A DNA stretch of 59,034 bases, taken from positions 1 to 59,034 of the forward strand of contig CAMSQM010000014.1 in the NCBI GenBank assembly GCA_947062675.1, written 5' to 3'. Shown one piece after another: positions 15,596-23,711 of this stretch. Under the pieces are notes generated by a model, which had not been told where the DNA came from, ran no database searches, and was given only the letters and a program-made list of their open reading frames with translations. The translations under genes were made by a program, and so were the position numbers. How positions within the stretch are numbered: position 1 is the first letter of the stretch; every line of letters begins with the position of its first letter. Source of the DNA: an uncultured Roseburia sp. (lineage in GTDB: Bacteria > Bacillota > Clostridia > Lachnospirales > Lachnospiraceae).

Positions 15596-16507
15596 ATGAT
15601 TCAGAAATTTCTTAAGTATGTGGAGATTATGACCAAGATTACCAGTGTATTTCCTTTCCTGATGACGCTGGCATTTCTATTTCATGCGGGATACGCCGTC
15701 AATGTCCGGCTGACGCTTGTATTTTTTGCATCCATGTTTATTTTTGATCTGACGACCACCGCCATCAACAATTACGTCGACAGCAGGGATTATCCGGAAA
15801 TGCTCCCGCTGCCCCGGCGCGCTGCCCTGATGATTATTTATGTCATGTTCGCAGTCAGCACGGGCCTGGGGATTTACCTTGCTCTCTGCACCGGAATCGT
15901 GGTGCTGGTCACCGGCATTCTCTGCTTTTTGTGCGGCGTGTGCTACACCTACGGACCGGTTCCCATTTCAAGGCTGCCGCTCGGGGAAGTGTTCTCCGGT
16001 GTTTTTCAGGGTACCCTTATTCCTTTTCTGCTTCTGTACATCAATCTGCCGGAGGGAACACTCCTCACCCTCACGCTCAGCGCGGAAGAAATCGGTCTCT
16101 CTCTTAAGGTATGGCCGCTTCTCACCATGCTGCTCTTATGCGTGATCCCGACCTGCCTGACGGCAAACATTATGTTTGCCAACAACATCTGTGATGTGGA
16201 CGCAGACGTAAAAGTGAACCGTTTTACCCTGCCCTATTTCCTTGGGTTAAAACATTCCCTGACATTGTATGCCGCCATTTATTATACCGCATATCTGGCC
16301 CCCTGTATTATGGTAATACTTGGTATGCTGCACCCAGCCTCCCTGCTTTGTCTTCTGACATTTCCGGTTATCCGGAAGAATATCCGCATTTTCCGGAAAG
16401 AGCAGAAAAAGCCCGACACATTCCTCACCGCCATCCGCAACTATATTATTCTGATGAGCGCATACTGCGTCTCCATCTTCCTCGGCGGTATTTTTGTAAA
16501 ATTTTAA
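15596..16507 (+). CDS. dmkA: UbiA-family prenyltransferase (DmkA/MenA-like)
   Basis: A 303-residue integral membrane prenyltransferase with about eight or nine membrane segments. It has the two aspartate-rich loops of the UbiA family: NNYVDSRDYPE (about residue 59) and NNICDVDADVKVNR (about residue 195). It would attach the polyprenyl chain to 1,4-dihydroxy-2-naphthoate, giving the demethylmenaquinone used by Ndh2. The start at 15596 has AAGGAG five bases upstream. It is the only cargo gene on the plus strand, divergent from ndh2. A GC-rich hairpin (CAGGTGCCC at 16547-16555 with GGGCGCCTG at 16565-16573) beyond the stop may end its transcript. Confidence 0.88.
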   Translation: MIQKFLKYVEIMTKITSVFPFLMTLAFLFHAGYAVNVRLTLVFFASMFIFDLTTTAINNYVDSRDYPEMLPLPRRAALMIIYVMFAVSTGLGIYLALCTGIVVLVTGILCFLCGVCYTYGPVPISRLPLGEVFSGVFQGTLIPFLLLYINLPEGTLLTLTLSAEEIGLSLKVWPLLTMLLLCVIPTCLTANIMFANNICDVDADVKVNRFTLPYFLGLKHSLTLYAAIYYTAYLAPCIMVILGMLHPASLLCLLTFPVIRKNIRIFRKEQKKPDTFLTAIRNYIILMSAYCVSIFLGGIFVKF

Positions 16508-16529
16508 ACTGCTTTCATGGCCGGTGCCT

Positions 16530-17858
16530 TCAAAACCTGTGTGCGTCAGGTGCCCTGCACTCCGGGGCGCCTGCAGTCTGAATTTTAAGCAAATAAAAAA
16601 GGACTATTCCGTCCTTAAATTCAAACTTCTTTTTGTGCCTTTCAATATGTATGGAAGGAGATACCGCTTTCATCTTGACCCCGAATTTATTCCCGTGCCT
16701 GATAAGGACGGGCTCCTCCATTTTGATATCGGACAGTCCCGGACCCACAACACCGTAGCCCTTTACCTGCACTTCCTCAAAGGCATCGGAGACTTTTTCG
16801 TAGGATTCCTTGCGCTCCGCCATCTCACGTATCATGGCAATCAGCTCGTATTCTCCCTGAATCGGCACGCCCGCCAGCTCGCTCATATTCTGGTAATAAT
16901 ATTCTTCCGCGATGTCCATGCGGATTTTCACACATCCCAGCGCGGGATCGAGCTCTTCCACTTTAATTCTGGACACATACTGCTCCGGTGTAAACTGCTG
17001 TGCATACACGTCCTTCGTCTTTTTCATGCCGCCAAGAATATCGGATGCCGTCCTGATAATCTCCGCTTTCATCGGATGTTCCATCTGAAGCATTTCCGCC
17101 CATTTCGGAATGTAAAATTCCACCCGCGCCACCGGAAATTCATAGAGAATGCTCTCCAGAATTTTACAGACATCATCCCTGCGCAGCTGTTCACAGTTGA
17201 CCGGAATTACAGCCGTCTGATATTTTTCCCGCAGCTCCTCTGCCAGGTGCTCCGCCTCCTCCCCGTAGGGCTTCTGGCAATTGAGCACAATCACATAGGG
17301 CTTTCCGATCGCGTTCAGTTCCTGGACCGTCTTCTCCTCGGCGTCCACATAGCCGGCGCGCCCGATCTCCCCGATGGAACCGTCCGTGGTCACCACAATC
17401 CCGATTGTCGCGTGATCCCTGATCACCTTTTCAGTGCCGACCGACGCCGCCTCGACAAATGGAATCTCATAGTCGAACCACGGGGTCTTCACCATCCGTT
17501 TTTCGTTTCCCTCCATGTGCCCGGCGGCTCCGTCCACCATGAATCCAACGCAGTCAATCAGACGCACCTTCACCTTTGTGTCATCTTCCAGCCGGATTTC
17601 CGCCGCATCCTTCGGGATAAATTTCGGCTCCGTCGTCATAATCGTCTTTCCCTGCGCCGACTGCGGCAGTTCATCAATGGTCCGCTCTCTGCTATGTACA
17701 TCTTCCATAAACGGAAGTACCATTAAATCCATAAAACGCTTGATAAATGTGGATTTACCTGTCCGGACCGGACCTACGATTCCAAGATAAATTTCACCGC
17801 CCGTGCGGTTCTGGATATCTTTGTATAAATCAAACTCTTTCTTTGTGCTGCTGTCCAT
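16530..17858 (-). CDS. spoIVA: spoIVA, 5' part (404 codons) with a 38-codon tail read from the element
   Basis: SpoIVA is a mother-cell ATPase that assembles the basement layer of the spore coat around the forespore. Residues 1-404 match SpoIVA: Walker A GPVRTGKST (about residue 29), LPQSAQGKTIMTTEPKF, RLIDCVGF, GIVVTTDGSIG, and MKAVSPSIH at the break. The remaining 38 residues (IERHKKKFEFKDG onward) are encoded by the element and are unrelated to SpoIVA. The last 90 codons are at 7140-6868. The start at 17858 follows AAGGGG, and a sigma-E promoter lies just upstream. Before excision only this truncated protein, lacking the C-terminal region needed for proper coat assembly, could be made. Confidence 0.95.
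   Translation of the reverse strand: MDSSTKKEFDLYKDIQNRTGGEIYLGIVGPVRTGKSTFIKRFMDLMVLPFMEDVHSRERTIDELPQSAQGKTIMTTEPKFIPKDAAEIRLEDDTKVKVRLIDCVGFMVDGAAGHMEGNEKRMVKTPWFDYEIPFVEAASVGTEKVIRDHATIGIVVTTDGSIGEIGRAGYVDAEEKTVQELNAIGKPYVIVLNCQKPYGEEAEHLAEELREKYQTAVIPVNCEQLRRDDVCKILESILYEFPVARVEFYIPKWAEMLQMEHPMKAEIIRTASDILGGMKKTKDVYAQQFTPEQYVSRIKVEELDPALGCVKIRMDIAEEYYYQNMSELAGVPIQGEYELIAMIREMAERKESYEKVSDAFEEVQVKGYGVVGPGLSDIKMEEPVLIRHGNKFGVKMKAVSPSIHIERHKKKFEFKDGIVLFYLLKIQTAGAPECRAPDAHRF
16591..16616 (-). terminator. Possible terminator just inside the right end of the element
   Basis: On the minus strand AAGGAC pairs with GTCCTT (16611-16616 with 16599-16604), followed by a T-rich run (16598-16591). It lies in the direction of spoIVA transcription, about 30 bases inside the element, so it could stop the unspliced spoIVA transcript. 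The stem is short, with three G-C pairs. Confidence 0.5.
16623..16673. other. Right attachment site of the spoIVA element
   Basis: The junction between the spoIVA 5' part and the element. The core TGTATG is at 16648-16653; the inner arm AAACTTCTTTTTGTGCC (16623-16639) is the inverted partner of 7152-7168 (14 of 17). Joined on the excised circle, the arms are separated by 18 bases with the axis in the core's first TG. Confidence 0.82.
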
Positions 17859-17885
17859 AAAAATACCCCTTCCATACTTGATACT

Positions 17886-17914
17886 AGTGTATGAAACGCA
17901 AAACCTGTTTATGT
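17886..17914 (-). promoter_or_regulatory. Sigma-E promoter of spoIVA
   Basis: On the minus strand CATACACT (17893-17886) matches the sigma-E -10 consensus CATACAMT fully. Fourteen bases upstream, ACATAAA (17914-17908) keeps the ATA core of the -35. The start point would fall near 17879, about 20 bases before the ATG. This agrees with mother-cell expression of spoIVA. Confidence 0.75.
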
Positions 17915-17927
17915 CACATTCTTTTTA

Positions 17928-17956
17928 TTGACATCTCCTGTCCGGAAACCTATACT
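17928..17956 (+). promoter_or_regulatory. Sigma-A promoter of the lipid kinase gene
   Basis: TTGACA (17928-17933), 17 bases, TATACT (17951-17956), pointing to the gene at 18009. It lies back to back with the spoIVA promoter. Confidence 0.8.
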
Positions 17957-18008
17957 GAATGCTGAAAAAAACGGAATATTTTACCGGACTGATCGAAAGG
18001 AAGACAGA

Positions 18009-18947
18009 ATGCTGTATTTTATCGTAAATAAAAATTCAGGAAGCGGAAAGGGCGCGGACGCCTGGCGGAAAGTACAAAACGTCCTGCGCGACAGAAACAT
18101 ACGTTACAGGGCTTTCTGCACGGAACACGAAGGACATGCGTACACGCTCGCCGGAACCATCTGTGAGAACGGCGATCCGGATATCTGCCTGATCGTGGTC
18201 GGCGGAGACGGCACAGCGAATGAAGTAATCAACGGGATAACGCACTTTGACCGCGTGCGCTTCGGAATGATACCGACCGGCTCAGGCAATGATTTTGCAC
18301 GCGGACTTCAGATGAAAGGAGACCCCGCGGAGCTTTTGATACAGATCCTGCAGTGCGCGGAAAGGGGCCCGCAGGCAGCCCGGCCGATAGACCTTGGAGA
18401 GGTTTCTCTCCCCGGCATGGATACACCGCGGCGGTTTGCCATCAGCGCCGGCGCCGGGCTCGATGCCATCGTCTGTAAAAAGGCCTTGCATTCCCGCCTG
18501 AAAAAAGTGCTGAACCACCTGCACCTTGGAAAGCTGACGTATCTGTTTCTGACCGTGCACTCCCTCTTTTCCATGAAAACCGCGGACGCAGCGGTCTGTT
18601 TTGATAAGGATATACAGGTATCCCGCAGAAAGGCCATCTGCTTTGCCATAATGAATTTCGGCGCGGAGGGCGGCGGCGTGCCGATGGCTCCTCATGCCAG
18701 CGCCACGGACGGCAGACTCTCCGTGTGCAGTATTTTCGGCATCCCGAAATGGCGGGCGTTCCTCTCTCTCCCACTTCTCGTGACCGCGCGCCACTCGAAA
18801 ATCCGCGGTTTTTCGGTGACAGACTGCAGAGAATGCCGGATAAAGCTTAAAGAGAAAATGATCATTCACACCGACGGGGAGTACTGCGGTAAAGCCGACA
18901 GGCTGCATGTCGCCTGCCTTCCGGGGCTTCTTCGCGTCCTGCTCTGA
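18009..18947 (+). CDS. Diacylglycerol kinase-family lipid kinase (DagK/YegS type)
   Basis: A 312-residue soluble lipid kinase of the DAGK catalytic family, which phosphorylates diacylglycerol or a related lipid at the membrane. Hallmarks are NKNSGSGKG at the N-terminus, VVGGDGTANEVING (about residue 62) and GMIPTGSGNDFARGL (about residue 90). The C-terminal half has the usual TDGRLSVCSIF segment. The start at 18009 follows AAAGGAAG; the promoter is a near-consensus sigma-A one. It is divergent from spoIVA and convergent with the next gene. The true substrate cannot be told from sequence. Confidence 0.85.
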   Translation: MLYFIVNKNSGSGKGADAWRKVQNVLRDRNIRYRAFCTEHEGHAYTLAGTICENGDPDICLIVVGGDGTANEVINGITHFDRVRFGMIPTGSGNDFARGLQMKGDPAELLIQILQCAERGPQAARPIDLGEVSLPGMDTPRRFAISAGAGLDAIVCKKALHSRLKKVLNHLHLGKLTYLFLTVHSLFSMKTADAAVCFDKDIQVSRRKAICFAIMNFGAEGGGVPMAPHASATDGRLSVCSIFGIPKWRAFLSLPLLVTARHSKIRGFSVTDCRECRIKLKEKMIIHTDGEYCGKADRLHVACLPGLLRVLL

Positions 18948-18977
18948 AATCCGGTCCTCAGCGGCAGATCCGCAAGC

Positions 18978-21746
18978 CTATACATTATTCTGGTAACCGC
19001 ACCTGGGGCAGACCGTCCCGCCCGCATATACCTGCCCGCAGCGGTAGCAGCAGATGGTGTCATGCTTTTCCCTCGCCAGATAATCCACATTTCTGGAGTC
19101 CGGCTTCTCCTGCAGATACCGCACAAACTCCCCGAGCACATCCCCGTACGCTTTCAGTTCCTTCGCGTCCACCGCGCACGGAATCTTTGTCTTTGTTCCG
19201 TCTTTCTGCAGCACGTACACGCCTTTGCTGAGAAATCCGCCGGAACAGGTCACACTGCGTATACTGTTCACCGGAATCCCGTACGCGTGCAGCAGGGTGC
19301 TGTAATAAAGATGCTCCGGCGTCAGAATCATCCCTTCTTTTCCGGTGCGTTTCCCGGAAGTGTCCACCACCAGAACCGGGTACTCGAACAGTCCCTTTCC
19401 CGCGGCATAGGAAGCCATCGCAAAATCAATCACTTCCGTCTCTTCCGGCTTCGCCTCCCCCAGGAGTACTTTTTTCGCCGGATAGAAATGGTGTCTGTCA
19501 TTTTCCTTTATCCCGGCCTCCCGCAGCTCCTCTTTCAGCTTTCCGGCCAGCAGCTCGCACTCGTCCGTCTTGATTCTGGCGAGACGTTTTGTCAGCATGG
19601 TCAGGGCGTCCTCTTTCAGCTCCGGCAGAAAATCCCCCTGCATAATCTCCCCGTACGCCCGCATGCCCTCTTCAAAAGACATCTGTGCCGGATCTTTTAA
19701 AAGCTCTCTGATCCGCTGCTCATCGAGCTGCCGGATTCTGCCGGTGACTTTCTCAAGATACGGCTCCGCCAGTTCCGGCAGAAAGTCCCCTTCCCTCAGG
19801 CGGCGGGCAAGATCCGCGAGATCTTCGCGGCTGTTTTTGCGCGCGCGCTTCACAAACCCTGCGATCTCCAGACGTTCCGCCTCCCTGCGGCTCTCGTGCA
19901 GCGCTTCCCCGTAGGGCGTAAGGTCCACGTGCGTGTACGCGGAAAGCTTTTCTGCAAACTTCCGGTATCCCGCGCGGTCCATGCCGGCGGGCATGTGCTC
20001 CATCAGCTTTTTTACCTCGAGCGCACCCTGGCGCTTCATCCCTTCAAGAAGGCGTGAAAGGAGCGGTTTTTTATGTTCCTCAAAGAGTTCCGAACTCTCC
20101 ACTTCATCGTATATCCGCTTCATCACCGCGTAACTTTTGTCCCCGCAGCTCTCCACCTTCTTCTCAAACCCCGCAGCCTGTTCCCTGGAAAGCTGCTCTT
20201 TCACGCGGTGCAAAAGCTCCCGCTGTTCGTCCGGCGCAAGCTGCTTCTCCTGGGATATCTGACGCTCCAGCTCTCCGAGCTGGCGCGGTGAGAAACGGTC
20301 CATGACCGCAAGGCGGGCCTCATATTTCCGCCGCACCGACTCCGTTTCTTCCCCGCCTCCCCGGTCTCCCGGCACACCTTCATCCGTCTCCTCTCTCTCC
20401 GGAACAGACGCTCCCCGGTATGACGTGCGCACACGATCTTCCCCGGCAGAGTGCCCGCCGGGCCGTTCATCTGCCCCTTTGTCCCTGGGACGGGCTCTCT
20501 TTTCCCTTTTCCCGTCCGTCCCTGACAATGTTCCGGCTTTTTTATCCGCCTTTTTCTGTTCCGCGGGATCGTCCGCCTGAACGATATTCTCCTCTTTTTC
20601 CTCCTTCCGGCGGCCACGGGAAAACAGTCCTCTTTTTCCCCGCACGCGGAAGGATTTTACCCTGTTCTCATATCTGCGGACGCTCTCAGGACGGTAAAAG
20701 CCTTCTTCCATCCGGTCTGTGAGATATAAAAGCTCCTCGTCGCTGCGCTCTTCCAGGTTCCGGCACAGGTTCTCAAGCTCCTTTTCCCCGGCCTCCGCCG
20801 TCTCTTCCTCTCTGTGATCCTCATCCGCATTGCGGCCTGTGTCCGCATTGCGGCCTGCATCTGCATAACGGTTGTACCGGCAGTTTGAGACTTTCCGCGC
20901 ATCTGTGCCCAGCAGTTCCAGGTAATCCTCATAGGCCTTTCTGTCATCCCCGAACCGCATCACATATACATCGCCGTCAGGCAGCAGGCGCTTTGGCCTG
21001 GCCGCGTAAAAGCAGTTGCAGACCCCGCAGGTGACAGCCCTCGCCAGCAGCACGGCCCCCTCGTCCGTCCCGATACAGAATTCCCTGTCTTCCGGGTAGA
21101 CCGCCATGTGCAGCTTTTCCTTACAGGAAGGACACAGATATCCAACCATATAAAAATTGTGCCCCAGGCGCTCCTTCTGGCGCTCTCTCAGACTGGTTTC
21201 CACCCGCGCAAATGACAGCAGCTCCCGCTTCCAGACCAGCCTGTGCCAGAGCCCTCCTGTCTCTTCCCGCTCTTCCCGCGGAGGCTTTTCCTCATACTCC
21301 AGGGCAAGCTGGATCACATCCTCATAGGTGATCCGGATTTTTTTCTGATAAAAATAAAAATGCTCCTGGTTATATTCCGGCTCCACCGACAGTTCCTTTA
21401 AGATTCCGCTAAAGAGGCGGTTGAGCTGCTGGTAATTCTTTTCCACCTTAAGCCCGCCCAGGGTTCCCCATTTCCCAAAGGCATAGAGTATCATATTGAT
21501 GACGTTCTGCACCGGCAGACTGTCCGCCGTCTCCTCCACCTTATCCGGCTTTGCCGGAAATTCTATGATATTAGTGGTTATTTTTCTGCTGTCAAAATGA
21601 AAAAACAGGGAGCGCACTTCCCCCTGTAAGATCATATAGTTGCCGGTCACTGCAAAAATACCGTTCCACCGGACCGGCACTTTCATTGTCTGAATCAGTT
21701 TTTCAAAGGTCTGCCGCAGCCCGTGATTTGCCCGCAGTAAAATCAT
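18978..21746 (-). CDS. Large protein of unknown function with zinc-ribbon C-terminus
   Basis: A 922-residue protein I do not recognise. The start at 21746 follows GGAGGG by five bases. About residues 1-200 look globular. Then a Cys-rich segment (CPSCKEKL at about 210 and CGVCNCF at about 240) suggests a first metal site. A long charged Lys/Glu/Arg linker follows (about 295-480), then helical repeats rich in Leu/Arg/Glu (about 480-720) with the phrase EGDFLPEL or QGDFLPEL repeated. Next is a PH-like beta region (MILTPEHLYYSTLL), and last a rubredoxin-type ribbon (CYRCGQVYAGGTVCPRCGY). No membrane segment is seen. Confidence 0.75.
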   Translation of the reverse strand: MILLRANHGLRQTFEKLIQTMKVPVRWNGIFAVTGNYMILQGEVRSLFFHFDSRKITTNIIEFPAKPDKVEETADSLPVQNVINMILYAFGKWGTLGGLKVEKNYQQLNRLFSGILKELSVEPEYNQEHFYFYQKKIRITYEDVIQLALEYEEKPPREEREETGGLWHRLVWKRELLSFARVETSLRERQKERLGHNFYMVGYLCPSCKEKLHMAVYPEDREFCIGTDEGAVLLARAVTCGVCNCFYAARPKRLLPDGDVYVMRFGDDRKAYEDYLELLGTDARKVSNCRYNRYADAGRNADTGRNADEDHREEETAEAGEKELENLCRNLEERSDEELLYLTDRMEEGFYRPESVRRYENRVKSFRVRGKRGLFSRGRRKEEKEENIVQADDPAEQKKADKKAGTLSGTDGKREKRARPRDKGADERPGGHSAGEDRVRTSYRGASVPEREETDEGVPGDRGGGEETESVRRKYEARLAVMDRFSPRQLGELERQISQEKQLAPDEQRELLHRVKEQLSREQAAGFEKKVESCGDKSYAVMKRIYDEVESSELFEEHKKPLLSRLLEGMKRQGALEVKKLMEHMPAGMDRAGYRKFAEKLSAYTHVDLTPYGEALHESRREAERLEIAGFVKRARKNSREDLADLARRLREGDFLPELAEPYLEKVTGRIRQLDEQRIRELLKDPAQMSFEEGMRAYGEIMQGDFLPELKEDALTMLTKRLARIKTDECELLAGKLKEELREAGIKENDRHHFYPAKKVLLGEAKPEETEVIDFAMASYAAGKGLFEYPVLVVDTSGKRTGKEGMILTPEHLYYSTLLHAYGIPVNSIRSVTCSGGFLSKGVYVLQKDGTKTKIPCAVDAKELKAYGDVLGEFVRYLQEKPDSRNVDYLAREKHDTICCYRCGQVYAGGTVCPRCGYQNNV

Positions 21747-21828
21747 AATTTCCCTCCATGCCGGATCGCTGTCCGCAGCCACCACGCCGCGGACAGCCGT
21801 CCCGAGCCACCCGGCATCTGTCCTGTCT

Positions 21829-23625
21829 TTATACCAGCGCTTCTATCTCGTCCAGGATCCTGCCGAATACATCCAGGGCTTTCTGCACGGGCGCCGGATC
21901 CTCCATATCGACTCCCGCAATCCGCAGAAGCTCCACAGGCGGCATCGAACAGCCTCCCGACAGAAACTTCTTATAGCGCTCCACGGCCGGAGCACCTTCC
22001 TTTAAAATGGACTGCGCGATGGACACCGCCGCCGAAAAGCCGGTTGCATACTGATACACATAAAAATTGTAATAAAAATGCGGTATCCTCGCCCACTCAT
22101 ATGCGATTTCGGGGTCAGATATCATATCCGGACCATAGTATTTCTCATTCAGCTCACGGTAGACAGAACAGAGATTCTCCGCGGTGAGACTCTCCCCCTG
22201 CTCCGCCATGCGGCTGGTGCGCATCTCAAATTCCGCAAACATCGCCTGGCGGTAGACCGTCCCCTTGAAGCTGTCGAGATAATGGTTGAGCAGATAAGCA
22301 CGCTCTTTTTTGTCCGTCGTGTTCGCCAGCAGATGTTCCATCAGCAGGATCTCGTTACAGGTGGACGCCACCTCCGCGACAAAAATCCGGTACTGGGAGT
22401 AGACAGACGGCTGGTTTTCATTGGAATACCAGGAGTGCATCGCATGTCCCATCTCGTGGGCGAGCGTAAACATATTGTCCAGCGTGTTATTGTAATTTAA
22501 GAGCACATAGGGATGCACACCGTAAGAGCCGGCCGAATATGCCCCGCTCCGTTTTCCCTCATTCTCATAGACGTCGATCCAGCGGTTCTCAAACCCCTCT
22601 TTTACCTTTGCCACATAATCCTGTCCGAGCGGCGCCAGCGCCGTGAGAACGGTATCTTTCGCCTCCCCGAAAGAGATCTCCCTCGCGGCGTCAGCGATCA
22701 TCGGCGTATAAATATCGTACATGTGCAGCTCATCCACGCCAAGGCATTTTTTGCGCAGTCTCACATAGCGGTGCATTTTATCGAGATTGGCGCCGACCGT
22801 CTCAAGCAGACTCTCGTAGACTTTTGACGGCACATTGTTCGCGTCCACTGCAGCTTCCAGCGAGGACGGATACTTCCGCGCCTTCGCATAGAAAATCTGC
22901 TTTTTCACCTGCCCGCTGTAGAGCGCTGCGAGCGTATTCGCAAACTGACGGTACACGCTGTAAAAATTCTCAAAGGCATCCTTTCTGACGCGGCGGTCTG
23001 CGGACTCTTCCAGCGGAATAAAATTGCCATGGGTCAGGCGCACCATCTCCCCCTGCGCGTTCTTAATCTCCGGATACACAAAATCCGCATTGTTGATGAT
23101 CGAATAGACCTGATCCGGCGTCTGCGCCATCTCTCCCGTCATGGCCACAAGCTTCTCCTGCTCTGCCGGGAGGCTGTGCGCCTTTGTCCGCTGTATTTCC
23201 CGGATCTGGATGCGGTAAAGTGACAGCTCCGGCTTTTCCGCAAAATATCCCTCCAGCACGGCTTCCTCCGTCTCGAGGATTTCCGGCACAATAAATGCCG
23301 TGCGGCTGCTATAATCGGTATACAGGCTGTACATCTTCCGGGACATCGCCTGATGCTCCGTGTTTTTCTGGTCCTGGTCAAAGAGGCGTTCCGCATAGCT
23401 GAATGCCAGATCCACTTTCTGCTCCGCCTTTGCAGCCTGCTCCAGCGTGTGGAACAGATTGTCCGCCGACGCGGTGACCTTTCCCTCCATCTGCTCCAGA
23501 ACAGACGTGAGGACACCGATCTCCCGGAGCTCCTTTTCCCAGTCTTCTTTCGTGGCGTACATATCGCGCAGATCCCATGTATCCTCTTCTCTTACTTCGC
23601 TTCTTTTTGGTAACTGTCCTGTCAT
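21829..23625 (-). CDS. pepF: Oligoendopeptidase F (M3 metallopeptidase)
   Basis: A 598-residue cytoplasmic zinc peptidase that cuts short peptides. The zinc motif HEMGH is at about residue 385 (MFTLAHEMGHAMHSWYS), with the third ligand glutamate in AEVASTCNEILLMEHLL. Length and N-terminal LPKRSEV, EEDTWDL fit PepF of Firmicutes. The ATG at 23625 follows GGGAGGAAGCA. It stands between two genes of unrelated function with gaps of about 80 bases, and is probably transcribed on its own. Confidence 0.94.
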   Translation of the reverse strand: MTGQLPKRSEVREEDTWDLRDMYATKEDWEKELREIGVLTSVLEQMEGKVTASADNLFHTLEQAAKAEQKVDLAFSYAERLFDQDQKNTEHQAMSRKMYSLYTDYSSRTAFIVPEILETEEAVLEGYFAEKPELSLYRIQIREIQRTKAHSLPAEQEKLVAMTGEMAQTPDQVYSIINNADFVYPEIKNAQGEMVRLTHGNFIPLEESADRRVRKDAFENFYSVYRQFANTLAALYSGQVKKQIFYAKARKYPSSLEAAVDANNVPSKVYESLLETVGANLDKMHRYVRLRKKCLGVDELHMYDIYTPMIADAAREISFGEAKDTVLTALAPLGQDYVAKVKEGFENRWIDVYENEGKRSGAYSAGSYGVHPYVLLNYNNTLDNMFTLAHEMGHAMHSWYSNENQPSVYSQYRIFVAEVASTCNEILLMEHLLANTTDKKERAYLLNHYLDSFKGTVYRQAMFAEFEMRTSRMAEQGESLTAENLCSVYRELNEKYYGPDMISDPEIAYEWARIPHFYYNFYVYQYATGFSAAVSIAQSILKEGAPAVERYKKFLSGGCSMPPVELLRIAGVDMEDPAPVQKALDVFGRILDEIEALV

Positions 23626-23711
23626 TGCTTCCTCCCTGTATTTTCTCTTATCTGTTTACTTTACGCCTGTTTTCGCAAAAAGTAAACCTTTTTGCAAAAA
23701 TCCGTTCCCGC

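Larger units (their letters stand above)
7142..16653. mobile_element. Skin-like intervening element in spoIVA carrying an extracellular electron transfer locus
   Basis: The element is bounded by TGTATG at 7142-7147 and 16648-16653; recombination between them releases a 9506-bp circle and restores spoIVA in frame. It carries a large serine recombinase beside the 3' exon, a 46-codon small gene, and eetB, eetA, fmnB, pplA, dmkB, ndh2 (minus strand) and dmkA (plus strand). I see no phage structural, conjugation or replication genes. Its composition is not obviously different from the flanks. The layout matches sporulation-excised elements such as skin in sigK. An ordinary insertion that has killed spoIVA is the alternative, but precise in-frame restoration argues against simple decay. 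Confidence 0.9.

Noticed and set aside
7142..16653. Prophage or integrative conjugative element
   Set aside because: No capsid, tail, terminase, relaxase, type IV secretion or replication gene is present. Only a recombinase, a small gene and metabolic cargo.
23675..23695. GCAAAAAG/CTTTTTGC hairpin as a terminator of the LRR lipoprotein
   Set aside because: The stem is mostly A-T and no T-run follows on the minus strand.
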